Positions 9,078-18,820 of a stretch of 63,781 nucleotides of DNA are shown in pieces (position 1 is the stretch's first letter; each line of letters starts with the position of its first letter). The translations under genes were made by a program, and so were the position numbers. This stretch comes from Desulfuromonadales bacterium (GTDB lineage: Bacteria; Desulfobacterota; Desulfuromonadia; Desulfuromonadales; BM103): the NCBI GenBank assembly GCA_030145195.1, contig JAQYVY010000017.1, positions 1-63,781 of the forward strand. The letters run 5' to 3'. Under the pieces are notes generated by a model. That model did not search any database and had not been told where the DNA came from. It saw nothing but the letters and a program-made list of their open reading frames with translations.

Positions 9078-10130
9078 ATGACTCCTGACACTTCACCCCT
9101 CACCCCTCACGCCCAACCACCAAAACGAGTTCTGGTGACTGGCGCTGCCGGTTTCATCGGCTTCCATCTCGCCCAGCGGCTACTCGCTCGCGGCGACACG
9201 GTGATCGGCCTTGATAACCTCAACGACTACTATGATGTAACGCTTAAACAAGCACGCCTCAAGTTGCTGACAGATAAAGAGAACTTTGTGTTTGTGAAGG
9301 GCGATCTGGCTGATCGTGCCGGGATGGAAAAGCTCTTTGTTGAGCATCAGTTTGATGCGGTTGTCAACCTGGCGGCGCAGGCCGGCGTTCGCTATTCTCT
9401 GACCAATCCTCACGCCTATATGGATGCGAACCTGGTTGGTTTCTTAAACATTCTCGAGGGCTGCCGGCATCAGCAGGTCAAGCATCTGGCTTACGCCTCA
9501 TCATCTTCAGTCTATGGCTCCAATACTGCAATGCCGTTTTCAATTCATCACAACATTGACCACCCGGTTTCGCTTTATGCCGCGAGCAAGAAAGCCAACG
9601 AGCTGATGGCGCACACCTATGCCCATCTTTACAACCTGCCTTGTACCGGGCTGCGCTTTTTCACGGTTTACGGGCCGTGGGGGCGTCCCGACATGGCGCT
9701 GTTCCTTTTCACCAAGGCGATTCTGGCCGGTGAACCGATCGATGTCTTTAATCATGGCAAGATGCGGCGTGATTTTACCTATGTTGACGATATTGTCGAA
9801 GGTGTGATCCGCGTCACCGATCAACCCGCGCAGCCGAATCCCGATTGGTCGAGCGACCAGCCTGACCCCGGCACCAGTTCCGCGCCTTATCGGGTTTACA
9901 ATATCGGCAACAATAACCCGGTGGAGTTGATGCATCTGATCAGCGTTCTCGAAGATGCGCTTGGCAAGAAGGCTGAGAAGAACATGCTGCCGATTCAGCC
10001 TGGTGATGTTCCTGCGACCTGGGCCGATGTCGATGACCTGATTCAGGATGTCGGGTTCAAGCCGGAAACTTCGATTGAGACAGGGGTGCAGAACTTCGTC
10101 AGCTGGTACAAAAATTATTATTCGTGCTGA
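9078..10130 (+). CDS. NAD-dependent sugar-nucleotide epimerase, UDP-glucuronate 4-epimerase type
   Basis: An extended short-chain dehydrogenase/reductase with [12 protein letters not shown] for NAD binding and YAASKKANE with the catalytic Tyr and Lys. The early NLNDYYD segment and the [13 protein letters not shown] and [15 protein letters not shown] motifs are typical of enzymes that turn UDP-glucuronate into UDP-galacturonate. That fits with ugd, 1.3 kb downstream, supplying UDP-glucuronate. The ATG at 9078 is chosen because GAGG lies five bases upstream; an in-frame ATG at 9060 would add six residues. The N-terminal stretch before the Rossmann motif ([15 protein letters not shown]) is unusual and proline-rich. 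Length is 350 residues. Confidence 0.9.
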   Translation: MTPDTSPLTPHAQPPKRVLVTGAAGFIGFHLAQRLLARGDTVIGLDNLNDYYDVTLKQARLKLLTDKENFVFVKGDLADRAGMEKLFVEHQFDAVVNLAAQAGVRYSLTNPHAYMDANLVGFLNILEGCRHQQVKHLAYASSSSVYGSNTAMPFSIHHNIDHPVSLYAASKKANELMAHTYAHLYNLPCTGLRFFTVYGPWGRPDMALFLFTKAILAGEPIDVFNHGKMRRDFTYVDDIVEGVIRVTDQPAQPNPDWSSDQPDPGTSSAPYRVYNIGNNNPVELMHLISVLEDALGKKAEKNMLPIQPGDVPATWADVDDLIQDVGFKPETSIETGVQNFVSWYKNYYSC

Positions 10131-10139
10131 TGAAATCTG

Positions 10140-11381
<1,242 letters not shown>

Positions 11382-11411
11382 ATAACTAGAGAATAATCTA
11401 CGGAGTTTTTC

Positions 11412-12746
11412 ATGAAGTTAGCAGTTGTTGGTACCGGATACGTCGGCCTGGTCACCGGGGCCTGTTTTGCTGAGATGGGTCACAGTGTGACTTGTGTTGA
11501 TATTGATGCCGAAAAGGTTTCCAAACTCAAAGAAGGTTGGATGCCAATCTATGAGCCGGGCTTGAAGCCGATCGTGCTGCGGAATTTTGAGGAAGAGCGT
11601 TTGCTCTTTACCACCTCACTGGCAGAAGCCATGGCTGATGCGCAGATTGTCTTTATTGCGGTTGGTACCCCGCCTGGGGAGGACGGTTCTGCTGATCTGC
11701 AGCATGTTCTGGCTGTGGCGCGGGAAATCGGTGACAACCTGTCTGAGTATACCGTTGTGGTAACCAAATCGACTGTACCGGTCGGTACGGCTGATAAAGT
11801 TCGTGTTGCCGTTGGCAGCCAATTAGCGCTGCGTGGCGCTGATGTCGCGTTCGATGTGGTGAGTAATCCTGAGTTCCTCAAAGAGGGTGCTGCTGTTGAG
11901 GATTTCATGAAGCCGGATCGGATTGTGGTTGGCGTCGATGCCGACCGGTCGCGGGACGTGATGCGCGAGCTGTACAAGGATTTCAGCCGGAACCATGATC
12001 GCATCATCTTTATGGGCATCAGGGACGCTGAGATGACCAAGTATGCAGGCAATGCCATGCTGGCCACTAAAATCTCTTTTATGAACGAAATCGCTAACTT
12101 GTGTGACCGGTTAGGGGTTGACGTTGAAAACGTGCGGCTGGGTATCGGCTCTGACAGCCGAATCGGTTATTCCTTTATCTATCCCGGTTGCGGGTATGGC
12201 GGCTCATGCTTTCCGAAAGATGTCCGCGCCCTGATTCACGCTGCCGGAGAAAATGGCTATGATACCAAGGTGTTGCAGGCTGTTCATGAGCGTAATGAAG
12301 ATCAGAAGCACGTCTTGTTCCGCAAAATCGTTAAGCGTTTTGGTGAGGATCTCTCTGGTTTGACTTTCGGTCTTTGGGGCCTGGCGTTCAAGCCCGGAAC
12401 CGATGACGTTCGTGAATCCCCGGCGCTGGTGCTGCTCAATGCGTTGGTTGCCGCTGGCGCCAAAATCCGTGCTTATGATCCCGAGGCGATAGACGCTGCT
12501 CGGGTAGAACTTCCCGACTCCTGGCTTGAGGACGGTACTGTAACGATGGTCAGACATCAGTACGAGGCGCTTGAGGGTGCCGATGCCCTGGCTCTGGTCA
12601 CAGAATGGAAGCCGTTCCGGCATCCTGATTTCCGTGCCATGCACGAGATGATGCAGCAAGCGATCATTTTCGATGGACGTAATCAGTACGATCCGTACAG
12701 TCTGAAAGAGTCTGGTTTTGAGTATTTTGGTATTGGCAGAAGTTGA
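11412..12746 (+). CDS. ugd: UDP-glucose 6-dehydrogenase
   Basis: It oxidises UDP-glucose to UDP-glucuronate with two NAD+, supplying acidic-sugar precursors. The N-terminal motif VVGTGYVGLVTGACFAEMGH binds NAD. GTPPGEDGSADL and STVPVGTADKV are family motifs, and the catalytic cysteine lies in YGGSCFPKDVRAL near residue 260. Length is 444. The ATG follows GGAG. It is separated from galE by a palindromic repeat. The UDP-glucuronate 4-epimerase-like gene upstream would use its product. Confidence 0.96.
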   Translation: MKLAVVGTGYVGLVTGACFAEMGHSVTCVDIDAEKVSKLKEGWMPIYEPGLKPIVLRNFEEERLLFTTSLAEAMADAQIVFIAVGTPPGEDGSADLQHVLAVAREIGDNLSEYTVVVTKSTVPVGTADKVRVAVGSQLALRGADVAFDVVSNPEFLKEGAAVEDFMKPDRIVVGVDADRSRDVMRELYKDFSRNHDRIIFMGIRDAEMTKYAGNAMLATKISFMNEIANLCDRLGVDVENVRLGIGSDSRIGYSFIYPGCGYGGSCFPKDVRALIHAAGENGYDTKVLQAVHERNEDQKHVLFRKIVKRFGEDLSGLTFGLWGLAFKPGTDDVRESPALVLLNALVAAGAKIRAYDPEAIDAARVELPDSWLEDGTVTMVRHQYEALEGADALALVTEWKPFRHPDFRAMHEMMQQAIIFDGRNQYDPYSLKESGFEYFGIGRS

Positions 12747-12784
12747 TGGGAAGGGCTACGATCATGCTAACTATTCATTTTTCC

Positions 12785-12812
12785 TTGTAAAATTAAGCTC
12801 ATCCCGTATAAT
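12785..12812 (+). promoter_or_regulatory. Candidate promoter for the OmpA-family gene
   Basis: TTGTAA (12785-12790) and a perfect TATAAT (12807-12812) are 16 bases apart. The message would start near 12820 and carry a leader of about 200 bases containing repeat copy 6 before the start codon at 13022. Confidence 0.45.
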
Positions 12813-12854
12813 TAGCGTGTTTTAAAATGCGATGTATTCGTGCGTGGTAAAAGG

Positions 12855-12963
12855 TTAACGCAAAGGTGCAAAGGAAAGTAACCAAGACGCAAAGGGTCAG
12901 TCTTTAGTGCCTTGGAATGATTTTTTTTGCGACTTTATTCACCCCTTGGCAACTTTGCGTTAT
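12855..12963. repeat. CGCAAAG-type dispersed repeat, copy 6
   Basis: The left arm TTAACGCAAAGGTGCAAAGG (12854-12873) is followed by AAGACGCAAAG. The right arm includes TTTTTTGCGACTTTA and GGCAACTTTGCGTTA. The copy lies within the presumed leader of the OmpA-family gene. Confidence 0.75.
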
Positions 12964-13021
12964 TTGTGTCCTTTGGATTTTAGCCCCAAGAAAGTCCAGA
13001 GAAGTTGCAAGGGAGGCTTTG

Positions 13022-14230
13022 ATGATCACATTTGTCTCGAGAGTGGTTCTGTTGTTGGTTGCCTTGAGTCTGGTTGCTGGTGGCAGCGCCCTGGCTGAAA
13101 ATCGAATGGCGTCCTTCACTCTAACGCCGATGGTTGGGTATCACAAGATTGACGGTGGACTTAATCTTGATGATGGCATGTCTTTCGGGCTCGCCGCTGG
13201 CTACAATATCACCAAAAACTGGACGATCGAAGCCGATTTTCGTTACACACCCACAGAGACAGACACCACCAATTCCGTGGATGTTGATGTTTTGACCCTT
13301 GGTTTAGGTGGGCTTTATCATTTCAGGCCGGCCGAAGTTCTCAACCCTTATCTTTCCTTTGGCGTTGGCGGCCTTGTTTACGATTTTTCCAAACCGTCCA
13401 ATAGTGATGAAGATTACATGGGCTATTATGGTGGCGGTTTCAAGTATGCCATCACTGATCAGACGGCCCTGCGTTTTGATCTCCGTCATATCCTCGATTC
13501 CCGCAATGACAAAGACTTTTCCAATAATGCTGATAAATCGACCCGCCATCACCTGCAGGCGATGATCGGTCTGACCTTCCAGTTGAGCGGTTACACCAGT
13601 ATGCCGCTTCGGGAGAAACGGATTGCTGCAGCACTTCATGATAAAAAACCTGTCGTGGTTCCAACGGACAGTGATCATGACGGCGTCTTCAATGCGTTGG
13701 ACATGTGCCCCGGTACGGCTCCCGGCGTACGGGTCGATGTTAAGGGTTGTCCTGCTGATACGGATTATGACGGCGTTCTCGATTATCAGGATGCTTGCGT
13801 CGATACACCCCAGGGTACCTCTGTGGATTCCGCTGGTTGCGTGCAGCAGGTCGCTGCTGCGGAGGTTGTTGCAGCAGAGCCTGTTGAGGTTGATTCTCTG
13901 ACTTTGAATGTCCTGTTCGGCTTCGACAAGGATCAGGTGACGCCTTTTCACTACAGCGAACTCAACAAGGCCGTTGAATTTATCAATAAGTACCCGCACT
14001 ACCAGGTTGTCGTTGAAGGTCACACTGACAACCGGGGCGAGGCAGAGTACAACAAGTCGTTGTCCCAACGTCGTGCCAACAGTATTCGTCAGGTTCTGGT
14101 TGAAAAGTATGGCGTTGTAGCAGAGCGTATTTCGGCTTCTGGTTATGGTCAGGAACAACCTTTGACTGGAAATGAAACGGACGAAGCAAGAATGCAGAAT
14201 CGCCGAGTTGAAATCAGTATTCGTCCCTGA
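13022..14230 (+). CDS. OmpA-family outer-membrane protein (beta-barrel, thrombospondin type 3 repeats, peptidoglycan-binding domain)
   Basis: The start is ATG 13022, preceded by AGGGAGG. It gives a classic signal peptide (about residues 1-25, ending SALA). Residues 26-190 look like an OmpA-type beta-barrel with alternating strands. Then come two calcium-binding thrombospondin type 3 segments (DSDHDGVFNALDMCPGTAPG and DTDYDGVLDYQDACVDTP). The C-terminal 120 residues are the OmpA domain, with FGFDKDQVTP and the peptidoglycan-binding GHTDNRGEAEYN. Cysteines in the calcium segments probably form disulfides. It would link the outer membrane to peptidoglycan. It follows the polysaccharide genes but is probably transcribed separately. 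Confidence 0.92.
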   Translation: MITFVSRVVLLLVALSLVAGGSALAENRMASFTLTPMVGYHKIDGGLNLDDGMSFGLAAGYNITKNWTIEADFRYTPTETDTTNSVDVDVLTLGLGGLYHFRPAEVLNPYLSFGVGGLVYDFSKPSNSDEDYMGYYGGGFKYAITDQTALRFDLRHILDSRNDKDFSNNADKSTRHHLQAMIGLTFQLSGYTSMPLREKRIAAALHDKKPVVVPTDSDHDGVFNALDMCPGTAPGVRVDVKGCPADTDYDGVLDYQDACVDTPQGTSVDSAGCVQQVAAAEVVAAEPVEVDSLTLNVLFGFDKDQVTPFHYSELNKAVEFINKYPHYQVVVEGHTDNRGEAEYNKSLSQRRANSIRQVLVEKYGVVAERISASGYGQEQPLTGNETDEARMQNRRVEISIRP

Positions 14231-14297
14231 GTTATTGAGGGTTGAGGGCTGAGTTTGTTGTCGGATGGTTGTAAGTTATAAGTAACAGGAGTTTGTT

Positions 14298-14945
14298 TTG
14301 GTCAAAAATCTCAAGCTTGGGGAAATTCTTAAACTGGCCGGGATTATTGACGATTTTCAGTTGAATTCGGCTCTCTCGTATCAGCGGCACTGGGGCGGTC
14401 GGTTTGGTGAGTCGTTGATAAAACTTGGTTATCTGACTGAAGCGAAACTACAGAGTTTTTTGTCCAAGCAGTTTGACCTGCCGCAGATTGAACTGTTCGG
14501 GCGCAAGATCTCCGAAGATGTGCTGGCTTACATTTCGTTAGAAAAGGCCCGAGAATTTCATGTGATCCCGGTTGAACGACGGGAAATTAGTGGTACTATG
14601 CACTTGGTTGTTGCGATGACCGATCCGACCAATCTAATGGTTATCGATTCAATGCAGTTCATGACTGGTTGTCGGATTAAACCTGCCCTGGCTTCAGCTG
14701 AAGCGATCGGTGCGGCCATCGAAAGTTGCTATGGTGTTGAGACTGACCAACAGGAGGAACTTGACCTGGCGTTGGAAGACCTTGCGCCACCTCCGGTAGC
14801 AACGAAAAAGGCTCCGCCAGTTAGCTCTTCTTTGGCGGTCTCGCCATCGGCGTTGAAGCGTTTGGAAGAGCGTTATGAAAACCTGGTAAGTCTTCTGCTT
14901 GATCGTGGTGTCCTCAATCATAAGGATCTGGATGAGTTGATGTAA
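14298..14945 (+). CDS. Stand-alone type II secretion GspE N-terminal-domain protein
   Basis: The 215-residue product begins (TTG start, AGGAG upstream) with LKLGEILKLAGIIDDFQL and FGESLIKLGYLTEAKLQSFL. These two short helical repeats are typical of the MshEN/GspE N-terminal domain found ahead of type II secretion and type IV pilus ATPases; in MshE this domain binds cyclic di-GMP. After residue 150 there is a low-complexity linker and a short helical tail, and no ATPase domain follows. It may be an adaptor or c-di-GMP sensor for a pilus or secretion ATPase encoded elsewhere. No partner genes are adjacent. Confidence 0.75.
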   Translation: MVKNLKLGEILKLAGIIDDFQLNSALSYQRHWGGRFGESLIKLGYLTEAKLQSFLSKQFDLPQIELFGRKISEDVLAYISLEKAREFHVIPVERREISGTMHLVVAMTDPTNLMVIDSMQFMTGCRIKPALASAEAIGAAIESCYGVETDQQEELDLALEDLAPPPVATKKAPPVSSSLAVSPSALKRLEERYENLVSLLLDRGVLNHKDLDELM

Positions 14946-14963
14946 CTCAACTCTGATTAACTC

Positions 14964-15806
14964 ATGTCTGCATTTTTTCGTGAAGTTCTCTGGCAACGTC
15001 TCAGACACAACAAAATGGCTATGTCCGGGGTCGTAATCGTTCTGACGATGTTTGCCCTGGCGTTATTTGCGCCTTTTATCGGCCGCGACCCAGGGGCGAT
15101 TGATATCGCCAATCGCTTGCAACCTCCTGGCTTCAGCTATCCTTTCGGCACCGATGATCTCGGCCGCGATGTGCTGGTTCGAATCCTCTATGGGTCTCGT
15201 ATCTCCTTGCTGGTTGGTTTTGTCGCCGTCGGCATCTCGACTTTTATCGGTATTCTGCTCGGGGCTGTGGCCGGTTATTACGGTCGGTGGGTCGATGCCC
15301 TGATTATGCGGTTTGTTGACATCATGCTCTGCTTCCCGGCTTTTTTTCTGATTTTGGCCGTGATTGCTTTTCTTGAGCCCTCAATCTGGAACATCATGAT
15401 TATTATCGGTCTGACCAGTTGGATGGGAGTGACCCGCCTGGTGCGCGCCGAGTTTTTATCGCTAAGAGAACGAGACTTTGTGGTAGCCGCAAAAGCCATG
15501 GGCGCACAGGATGCGCGAATCATCTTTCGGCATATCTTGCCCAACGCTCTTTCGCCAATTCTGGTCTCTGCGACCCTGGGTGTCGCCGGAGCGATTCTCA
15601 CCGAAAGCGCGCTTTCCTTCCTCGGTATTGGCGTTCAACCGCCGACCCCTTCCTGGGGCAATATGCTGATTGCCGGTAAGCAGACGCTCGGCACTGCCTG
15701 GTGGCTTTCGGTCTTCCCCGGTATGGCCATTTTGGTGACCGTGCTCGGATATAATCTGCTCGGCGAGGGTGTTCGCGATGCGATGGATCCGCGCATCCAA
15801 GATTGA
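14964..15806 (+). CDS. Orphan ABC transporter permease, OppC/DppC type
   Basis: This 280-residue inner-membrane protein has about six predicted spans. It carries the binding-protein-dependent permease motif (AAKAMGAQDARIIFRHILPN), PFGTDDLGRDVL near residue 62 and ESALSFLGIGVQPP near residue 215, all typical of the second permease of dipeptide/oligopeptide or nickel importers. The usual partners (OppB-type permease, two ATPases, binding protein) are not next to it. No clear ribosome-binding site precedes the ATG at 14964, so coupling to the gene 18 bases upstream is possible. Substrate unknown. Confidence 0.85.
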   Translation: MSAFFREVLWQRLRHNKMAMSGVVIVLTMFALALFAPFIGRDPGAIDIANRLQPPGFSYPFGTDDLGRDVLVRILYGSRISLLVGFVAVGISTFIGILLGAVAGYYGRWVDALIMRFVDIMLCFPAFFLILAVIAFLEPSIWNIMIIIGLTSWMGVTRLVRAEFLSLRERDFVVAAKAMGAQDARIIFRHILPNALSPILVSATLGVAGAILTESALSFLGIGVQPPTPSWGNMLIAGKQTLGTAWWLSVFPGMAILVTVLGYNLLGEGVRDAMDPRIQD

Positions 15807-15845
15807 TGGTATCCTTTACAATCAAAACCAAATATATCAGCCTCT

Positions 15846-15960
15846 AACGCAAAGACGCAAAGACGCAAAGACGCAAAGACGCAAAGACGCAAAGAGTAAA
15901 GCCATCGTTATTAATTGGTTCCTTTGAGATCTTCTCCTCCACTTTGTGTCATTGCGTTAT
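15846..15960. repeat. CGCAAAG-type dispersed repeat, copy 7, with expanded left arm
   Basis: The left arm is a tandem run of six copies of the 8-base unit ACGCAAAG (15846-15893). The right arm (ACTTTGTGTCATTGCGTTAT) is degenerate. The tandem run shows how arms of this family may grow by slippage. Confidence 0.8.
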
Positions 15961-16001
15961 TCTTTTCTCTTCAGGTTTTTCCTTTATTGGTAATAAAGTT
16001 T

Positions 16002-16442
16002 ATGACTTATGACAATGATAAATACTCTGCTGATCTGACCCCAGCCGAAGTGATCGTTGCGCGCAGTACAGCCTTCGGCCGAGCGGATTTTGGCTTTATC
16101 TTTGACTCATATCACTCCGGATCAAACTTCCGCCGCCAGTTTGATGACCGGGATGACTATATCCAGTTTGGTCGGTCGAGCCTTGGCCGGGATTTTACAA
16201 TCCTGCGCTGTGATATTCTTGCCGAAGAAATTGGTGAGGTCGAATCACGGGTAGTTTTCCTGCTGGAGATGGTTGCTAACGGTGTAACGCAACAGTTTGT
16301 TGAACTGGCCTGGTTGCAGCAAGAGAACGGCTGCTGGCGGTATCATCGGGGGCAAAAGATCGCCCAGGATGAATTGCCTGAGATCCCGGAACAGCTAGGC
16401 TTTGCTGATTTCGAAAAACTGGATCCGGCGACGATCTTTTGA
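16002..16442 (+). CDS. YchJ-like NTF2-fold protein without SEC-C zinc motifs
   Basis: The 146-residue product opens with DLTPAEVIVARSTAFGRADFGFIFDSYH, which resembles the middle NTF2-like domain of YchJ (UPF0225) proteins. It lacks the cysteine-rich SEC-C zinc motifs that normally flank that domain. It has no signal peptide or membrane span. The ATG at 16002 is preferred because the open frame upstream runs into repeat DNA; the ribosome-binding site is weak. Function unknown. Confidence 0.6.
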   Translation: MTYDNDKYSADLTPAEVIVARSTAFGRADFGFIFDSYHSGSNFRRQFDDRDDYIQFGRSSLGRDFTILRCDILAEEIGEVESRVVFLLEMVANGVTQQFVELAWLQQENGCWRYHRGQKIAQDELPEIPEQLGFADFEKLDPATIF

Positions 16443-16488
16443 AACAATTTGTTGAGTTTTCTTGAAAAGGAAGAGTGGAAAAGATGCT

Positions 16489-16664
16489 TAACGCAAAGGC
16501 GCAAAGGCGCGAAGAAAACCCACCATGCTTTTTTATTGTTTATAGTTAAATATACGTCATTGCGTTGATAAATTACTTCCCCTGTGTTTGGGCTGTAAAC
16601 CCAAAAGACAGAACCCTTAAGCTTCTATCAGTTCATCTTTGCGACTTTGCGCCTTTGCGTTAAA
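16489..16664. repeat. CGCAAAG-type dispersed repeat, copy 8
   Basis: The left arm TTAACGCAAAGGCGCAAAGG (16489-16508) faces TTTGCGACTTTGCGCCTTTG then CGTTAAA at 16638-16664. It fills most of the 256-base gap between the YchJ-like and WbuC genes. Confidence 0.82.
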
Positions 16665-16698
16665 TCATTATATGTTTTGTTTTTAAGAATGGAATCAA

Positions 16699-17202
16699 AT
16701 GAAAGAACAGGATGGTAAAGATTTGAAGATTATTGACCAGCAGACCCTTGATGCCTTGAGTCGCGAGGCGGCGGGAGCTCCCCGACTCCGTAAAAATCTC
16801 AATATGCATGATGACTATGCCGACCCTTGCCAGCGGTTGTTCAATGCCATGGAGCCAGGGACTTATATTCGTCCTCATCGCCACACCGAACCGGCCAAGC
16901 CGGAGTGCTTTTTGGCGGTGCGTGGGCGGATGATTTTGATCACCTTCACTGATGATGGCAAGGTTGAGCAGCTTTTGCCCTTTGGTGAGGGTTGCGATAC
17001 TGTTGCGATTGAAGTTCCGGCCGGAGTCTGGCATGCGGTACTCTCGCTGCAGCCCGGCAGTATCTTTTTTGAAACCAAACCTGGCCCTTATGTGGCCCTG
17101 TCGGATAAAGATTTTGCACCTTGGGCACCGCCGGAAGGGAGTGCTGATGTTGATGCTTATATGTCGCTGTTGCTTGAGCAGCTTCACACCGATTGTAGCT
17201 GA
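16699..17202 (+). CDS. WbuC-family cupin-fold metalloprotein
   Basis: The 167-residue cupin has NAMEPGTYIRPHRHTEPAKP with clustered histidines for metal binding, a Glu in ECFLAVRGR, and a second cupin motif with PAGVWHAV. WbuC proteins occur in or near O-antigen loci but their reaction is not established. Here the gene sits six bases upstream of mutM, not inside the sugar cluster, so a polysaccharide role is only suggested by the family. No signal peptide. Confidence 0.82.
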   Translation: MKEQDGKDLKIIDQQTLDALSREAAGAPRLRKNLNMHDDYADPCQRLFNAMEPGTYIRPHRHTEPAKPECFLAVRGRMILITFTDDGKVEQLLPFGEGCDTVAIEVPAGVWHAVLSLQPGSIFFETKPGPYVALSDKDFAPWAPPEGSADVDAYMSLLLEQLHTDCS

Positions 17203-17207
17203 CTCCC

Positions 17208-18026
17208 ATGCCTGAACTCCCCGAAGTTGAAACCATTCGTCGCGGTATCGAACCCTTGATCAAAGACAAACAGATCCTGGGCGTGACGATCCGCAACGGG
17301 TCACTCCGCTGGCCGGTTCCCGAAGATCTGAACGAAATTCTCGCTGGACAAGTTGTGCTGGGGGTGTCCCGTCGTTCCAAGTACCTGTTGGTTGCGTTCA
17401 GCCACGGCACTTTGATCATTCATCTGGGTATGACTGGTCATTTACGGCTGATCCAACAAGAGGCCGAACGACGCAAGCATGATCATGTTGAGCTGCTCTT
17501 TACCGAGGGATCGGTTCTGGTTTTCAATGATCCCCGACGCTTCGGCTCGATACTGTGGACCGCTAACGATCCGCTTCAACATCAGCGGTTGCTCTCTCTT
17601 GGTCCAGAACCCTTCGCGAAAGAGTTTAGCGCCACCTATCTTTATGCCGTGTCAAGGCGACGTACCTCGATTGCACTCAAACCTTTTCTCATGGACGCCA
17701 AAGTTGTGGTGGGGGTGGGGAATATTTATGCCAGTGAGGCTTTGTTCAGGGCTGGGGTAGATCCGCGTAAGCCCGCCTGCCAGGTCAGCCAGGCTGCTTA
17801 TGCAAAGATTGTTGCAGCGGTGCGTTCGGTGTTGGCAGAGTCCATCGCTGCCGGCGGGACGACGATCCGCGATTTTGCTGATACTGATGGCAACCCGGGT
17901 TATTTTTTTCAGGCGTTACAGGTTTATGGCCGCAGCGATCAGCCTTGTGTGACTTGTCACGAGCCGATCCGGCAGCTGCGCTTGGGACAGCGAGCGACCT
18001 ATTTCTGCCCCCATTGTCAACGATAG
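17208..18026 (+). CDS. mutM: Formamidopyrimidine-DNA glycosylase (8-oxoguanine repair)
   Basis: A base-excision repair enzyme that removes 8-oxoguanine and formamidopyrimidines and cuts the strand. It begins MPELPEVETIRRG, with the catalytic Pro2 and Glu3. IHLGMTGHLR holds the conserved beta-strand Lys/His region, DPRRFGSI is a damage-recognition motif, and the C-terminal zinc finger has two CxxC pairs (CVTCHE and CPHCQR). Length 272 is typical. It follows WbuC by six bases and is followed by the thioesterase gene after nine, so the three probably form an operon. Confidence 0.96.
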   Translation: MPELPEVETIRRGIEPLIKDKQILGVTIRNGSLRWPVPEDLNEILAGQVVLGVSRRSKYLLVAFSHGTLIIHLGMTGHLRLIQQEAERRKHDHVELLFTEGSVLVFNDPRRFGSILWTANDPLQHQRLLSLGPEPFAKEFSATYLYAVSRRRTSIALKPFLMDAKVVVGVGNIYASEALFRAGVDPRKPACQVSQAAYAKIVAAVRSVLAESIAAGGTTIRDFADTDGNPGYFFQALQVYGRSDQPCVTCHEPIRQLRLGQRATYFCPHCQR

Positions 18027-18035
18027 CGAGGTTCT

Positions 18036-18449
18036 ATGGACAACTTTACTTTCTCAATTCCCTACAGCGTTCGGGTCGTCGATATCAACTACGGCGGACA
18101 TGTCGCAAACTCGGCGGTCCTGAACTTTTTTCAGGATGCCAGGATTGCCTATCTGATGAATCTTGGTGATTACTCGGAACTTGATGTCGGCAGTGGCTGC
18201 GGGATTATTCTGCAGGATGCCCGGGTTAAATACCTGGCTGAAATGTTCCTTCATGATCAACTCGAAATCGGAGTGAGAATCTCTGCTGTCAGTCGTGCCT
18301 CTTTTACCATGCAATACCGGATTGAACGTGCAGGCGTGGTGACGGCCGAAGGCGAGACGTTGTTGATCTGTCTCGATTATGAATCGCGGAAACTGCGGAG
18401 GCTCGATAAAGTGTTTCGTCAGCGGATTGTTGCGTTTGAGGGGATATAG
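18036..18449 (+). CDS. Acyl-CoA thioesterase-like protein (hot-dog fold, 4HBT type)
   Basis: The 137-residue protein has the hot-dog fold pattern of 4-hydroxybenzoyl-CoA thioesterase relatives: VRVVDINYGGHVANSAVLNF near residue 10, where an Asp and adjacent Gly/His are used in catalysis, and a central LAEMFLHDQLEIGV strand. It would hydrolyse an acyl-CoA; the chain is unknown. It lies nine bases after mutM, which suggests shared transcription, not shared function. Confidence 0.83.
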   Translation: MDNFTFSIPYSVRVVDINYGGHVANSAVLNFFQDARIAYLMNLGDYSELDVGSGCGIILQDARVKYLAEMFLHDQLEIGVRISAVSRASFTMQYRIERAGVVTAEGETLLICLDYESRKLRRLDKVFRQRIVAFEGI

Positions 18450-18479
18450 TCTTTGTTTGGGAAAAGCAAAAAGATTATT

Positions 18480-18727
18480 TTAACGCAAAGGCGCAAAGAC
18501 GCAGAGTAGGGCTGAAGGGAGAAGACTAGATCAAAGACTAGATCAAAGACTAGATCAAAGACTAGAGCAAAGACTAGAGCAAAGACTAGAGCAAAGACTA
18601 GAGCAAAGACTAGAGCAAAGACTAGAGCAAAGACTAGAGCAAAGACTAGAGCAAGGACTAGAGCAAGGACTAGGGTAAATCCTGCGTTTACAGATTTTTT
18701 CTTTGCGTCTCTGCGCCTTTGCGTTAA
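18480..18727. repeat. CGCAAAG-type dispersed repeat, copy 9, containing a minisatellite
   Basis: The left arm TAACGCAAAGGCGCAAAGAC (18481-18500) and right arm TCTTTGCGTCTCTGCGCCTT then TGCGTTAA (18700-18727) enclose a 12-base tandem array (18525-18680). Together they explain nearly all of the 371-base gap between the thioesterase gene and hcp. Confidence 0.82.
18525..18680. repeat. Tandem array of a 12-base unit, about 13 copies
   Basis: The unit is ACTAGAGCAAAG. The first three copies read ACTAGATCAAAG, the next seven are identical, two end in AAGG and the last is degenerate (ACTAGGGTAAAT). A 12-base period keeps any reading frame open, but no start codon or ribosome-binding site is attached. 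The three adjacent variants at the left edge suggest stepwise expansion. Confidence 0.95.
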
Positions 18728-18761
18728 ATGTTTTTAGCTTTTAAGGTCATCAGTTATAAAG

Positions 18762-18794
18762 AAGCGGGGCAGCTGATAAATAGCTGCCCCGCTT
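18762..18794 (-). terminator. Hairpin terminator of hcp
   Basis: A perfect 13-base stem, AAGCGGGGCAGCT with its complement, encloses a 7-base loop. It lies 27 bases beyond the hcp stop codon. The T-tract is short on both sides, so it may work weakly in either direction. Confidence 0.8.
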
Positions 18795-18820
18795 TTGCGT
18801 GTTACTGTTTGACCGAGTGT

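Noticed and set aside
12917-13021. Upstream extension of the OmpA-family gene
   Set aside because: It would translate repeat DNA and place a basic segment before a perfectly good signal peptide starting at 13022.
18504-18690. The tandem 12-base array as a CRISPR array or protein-coding repeat
   Set aside because: The unit is 12 bases with no spacers, so it is not CRISPR, and no start codon or ribosome-binding site leads into it.
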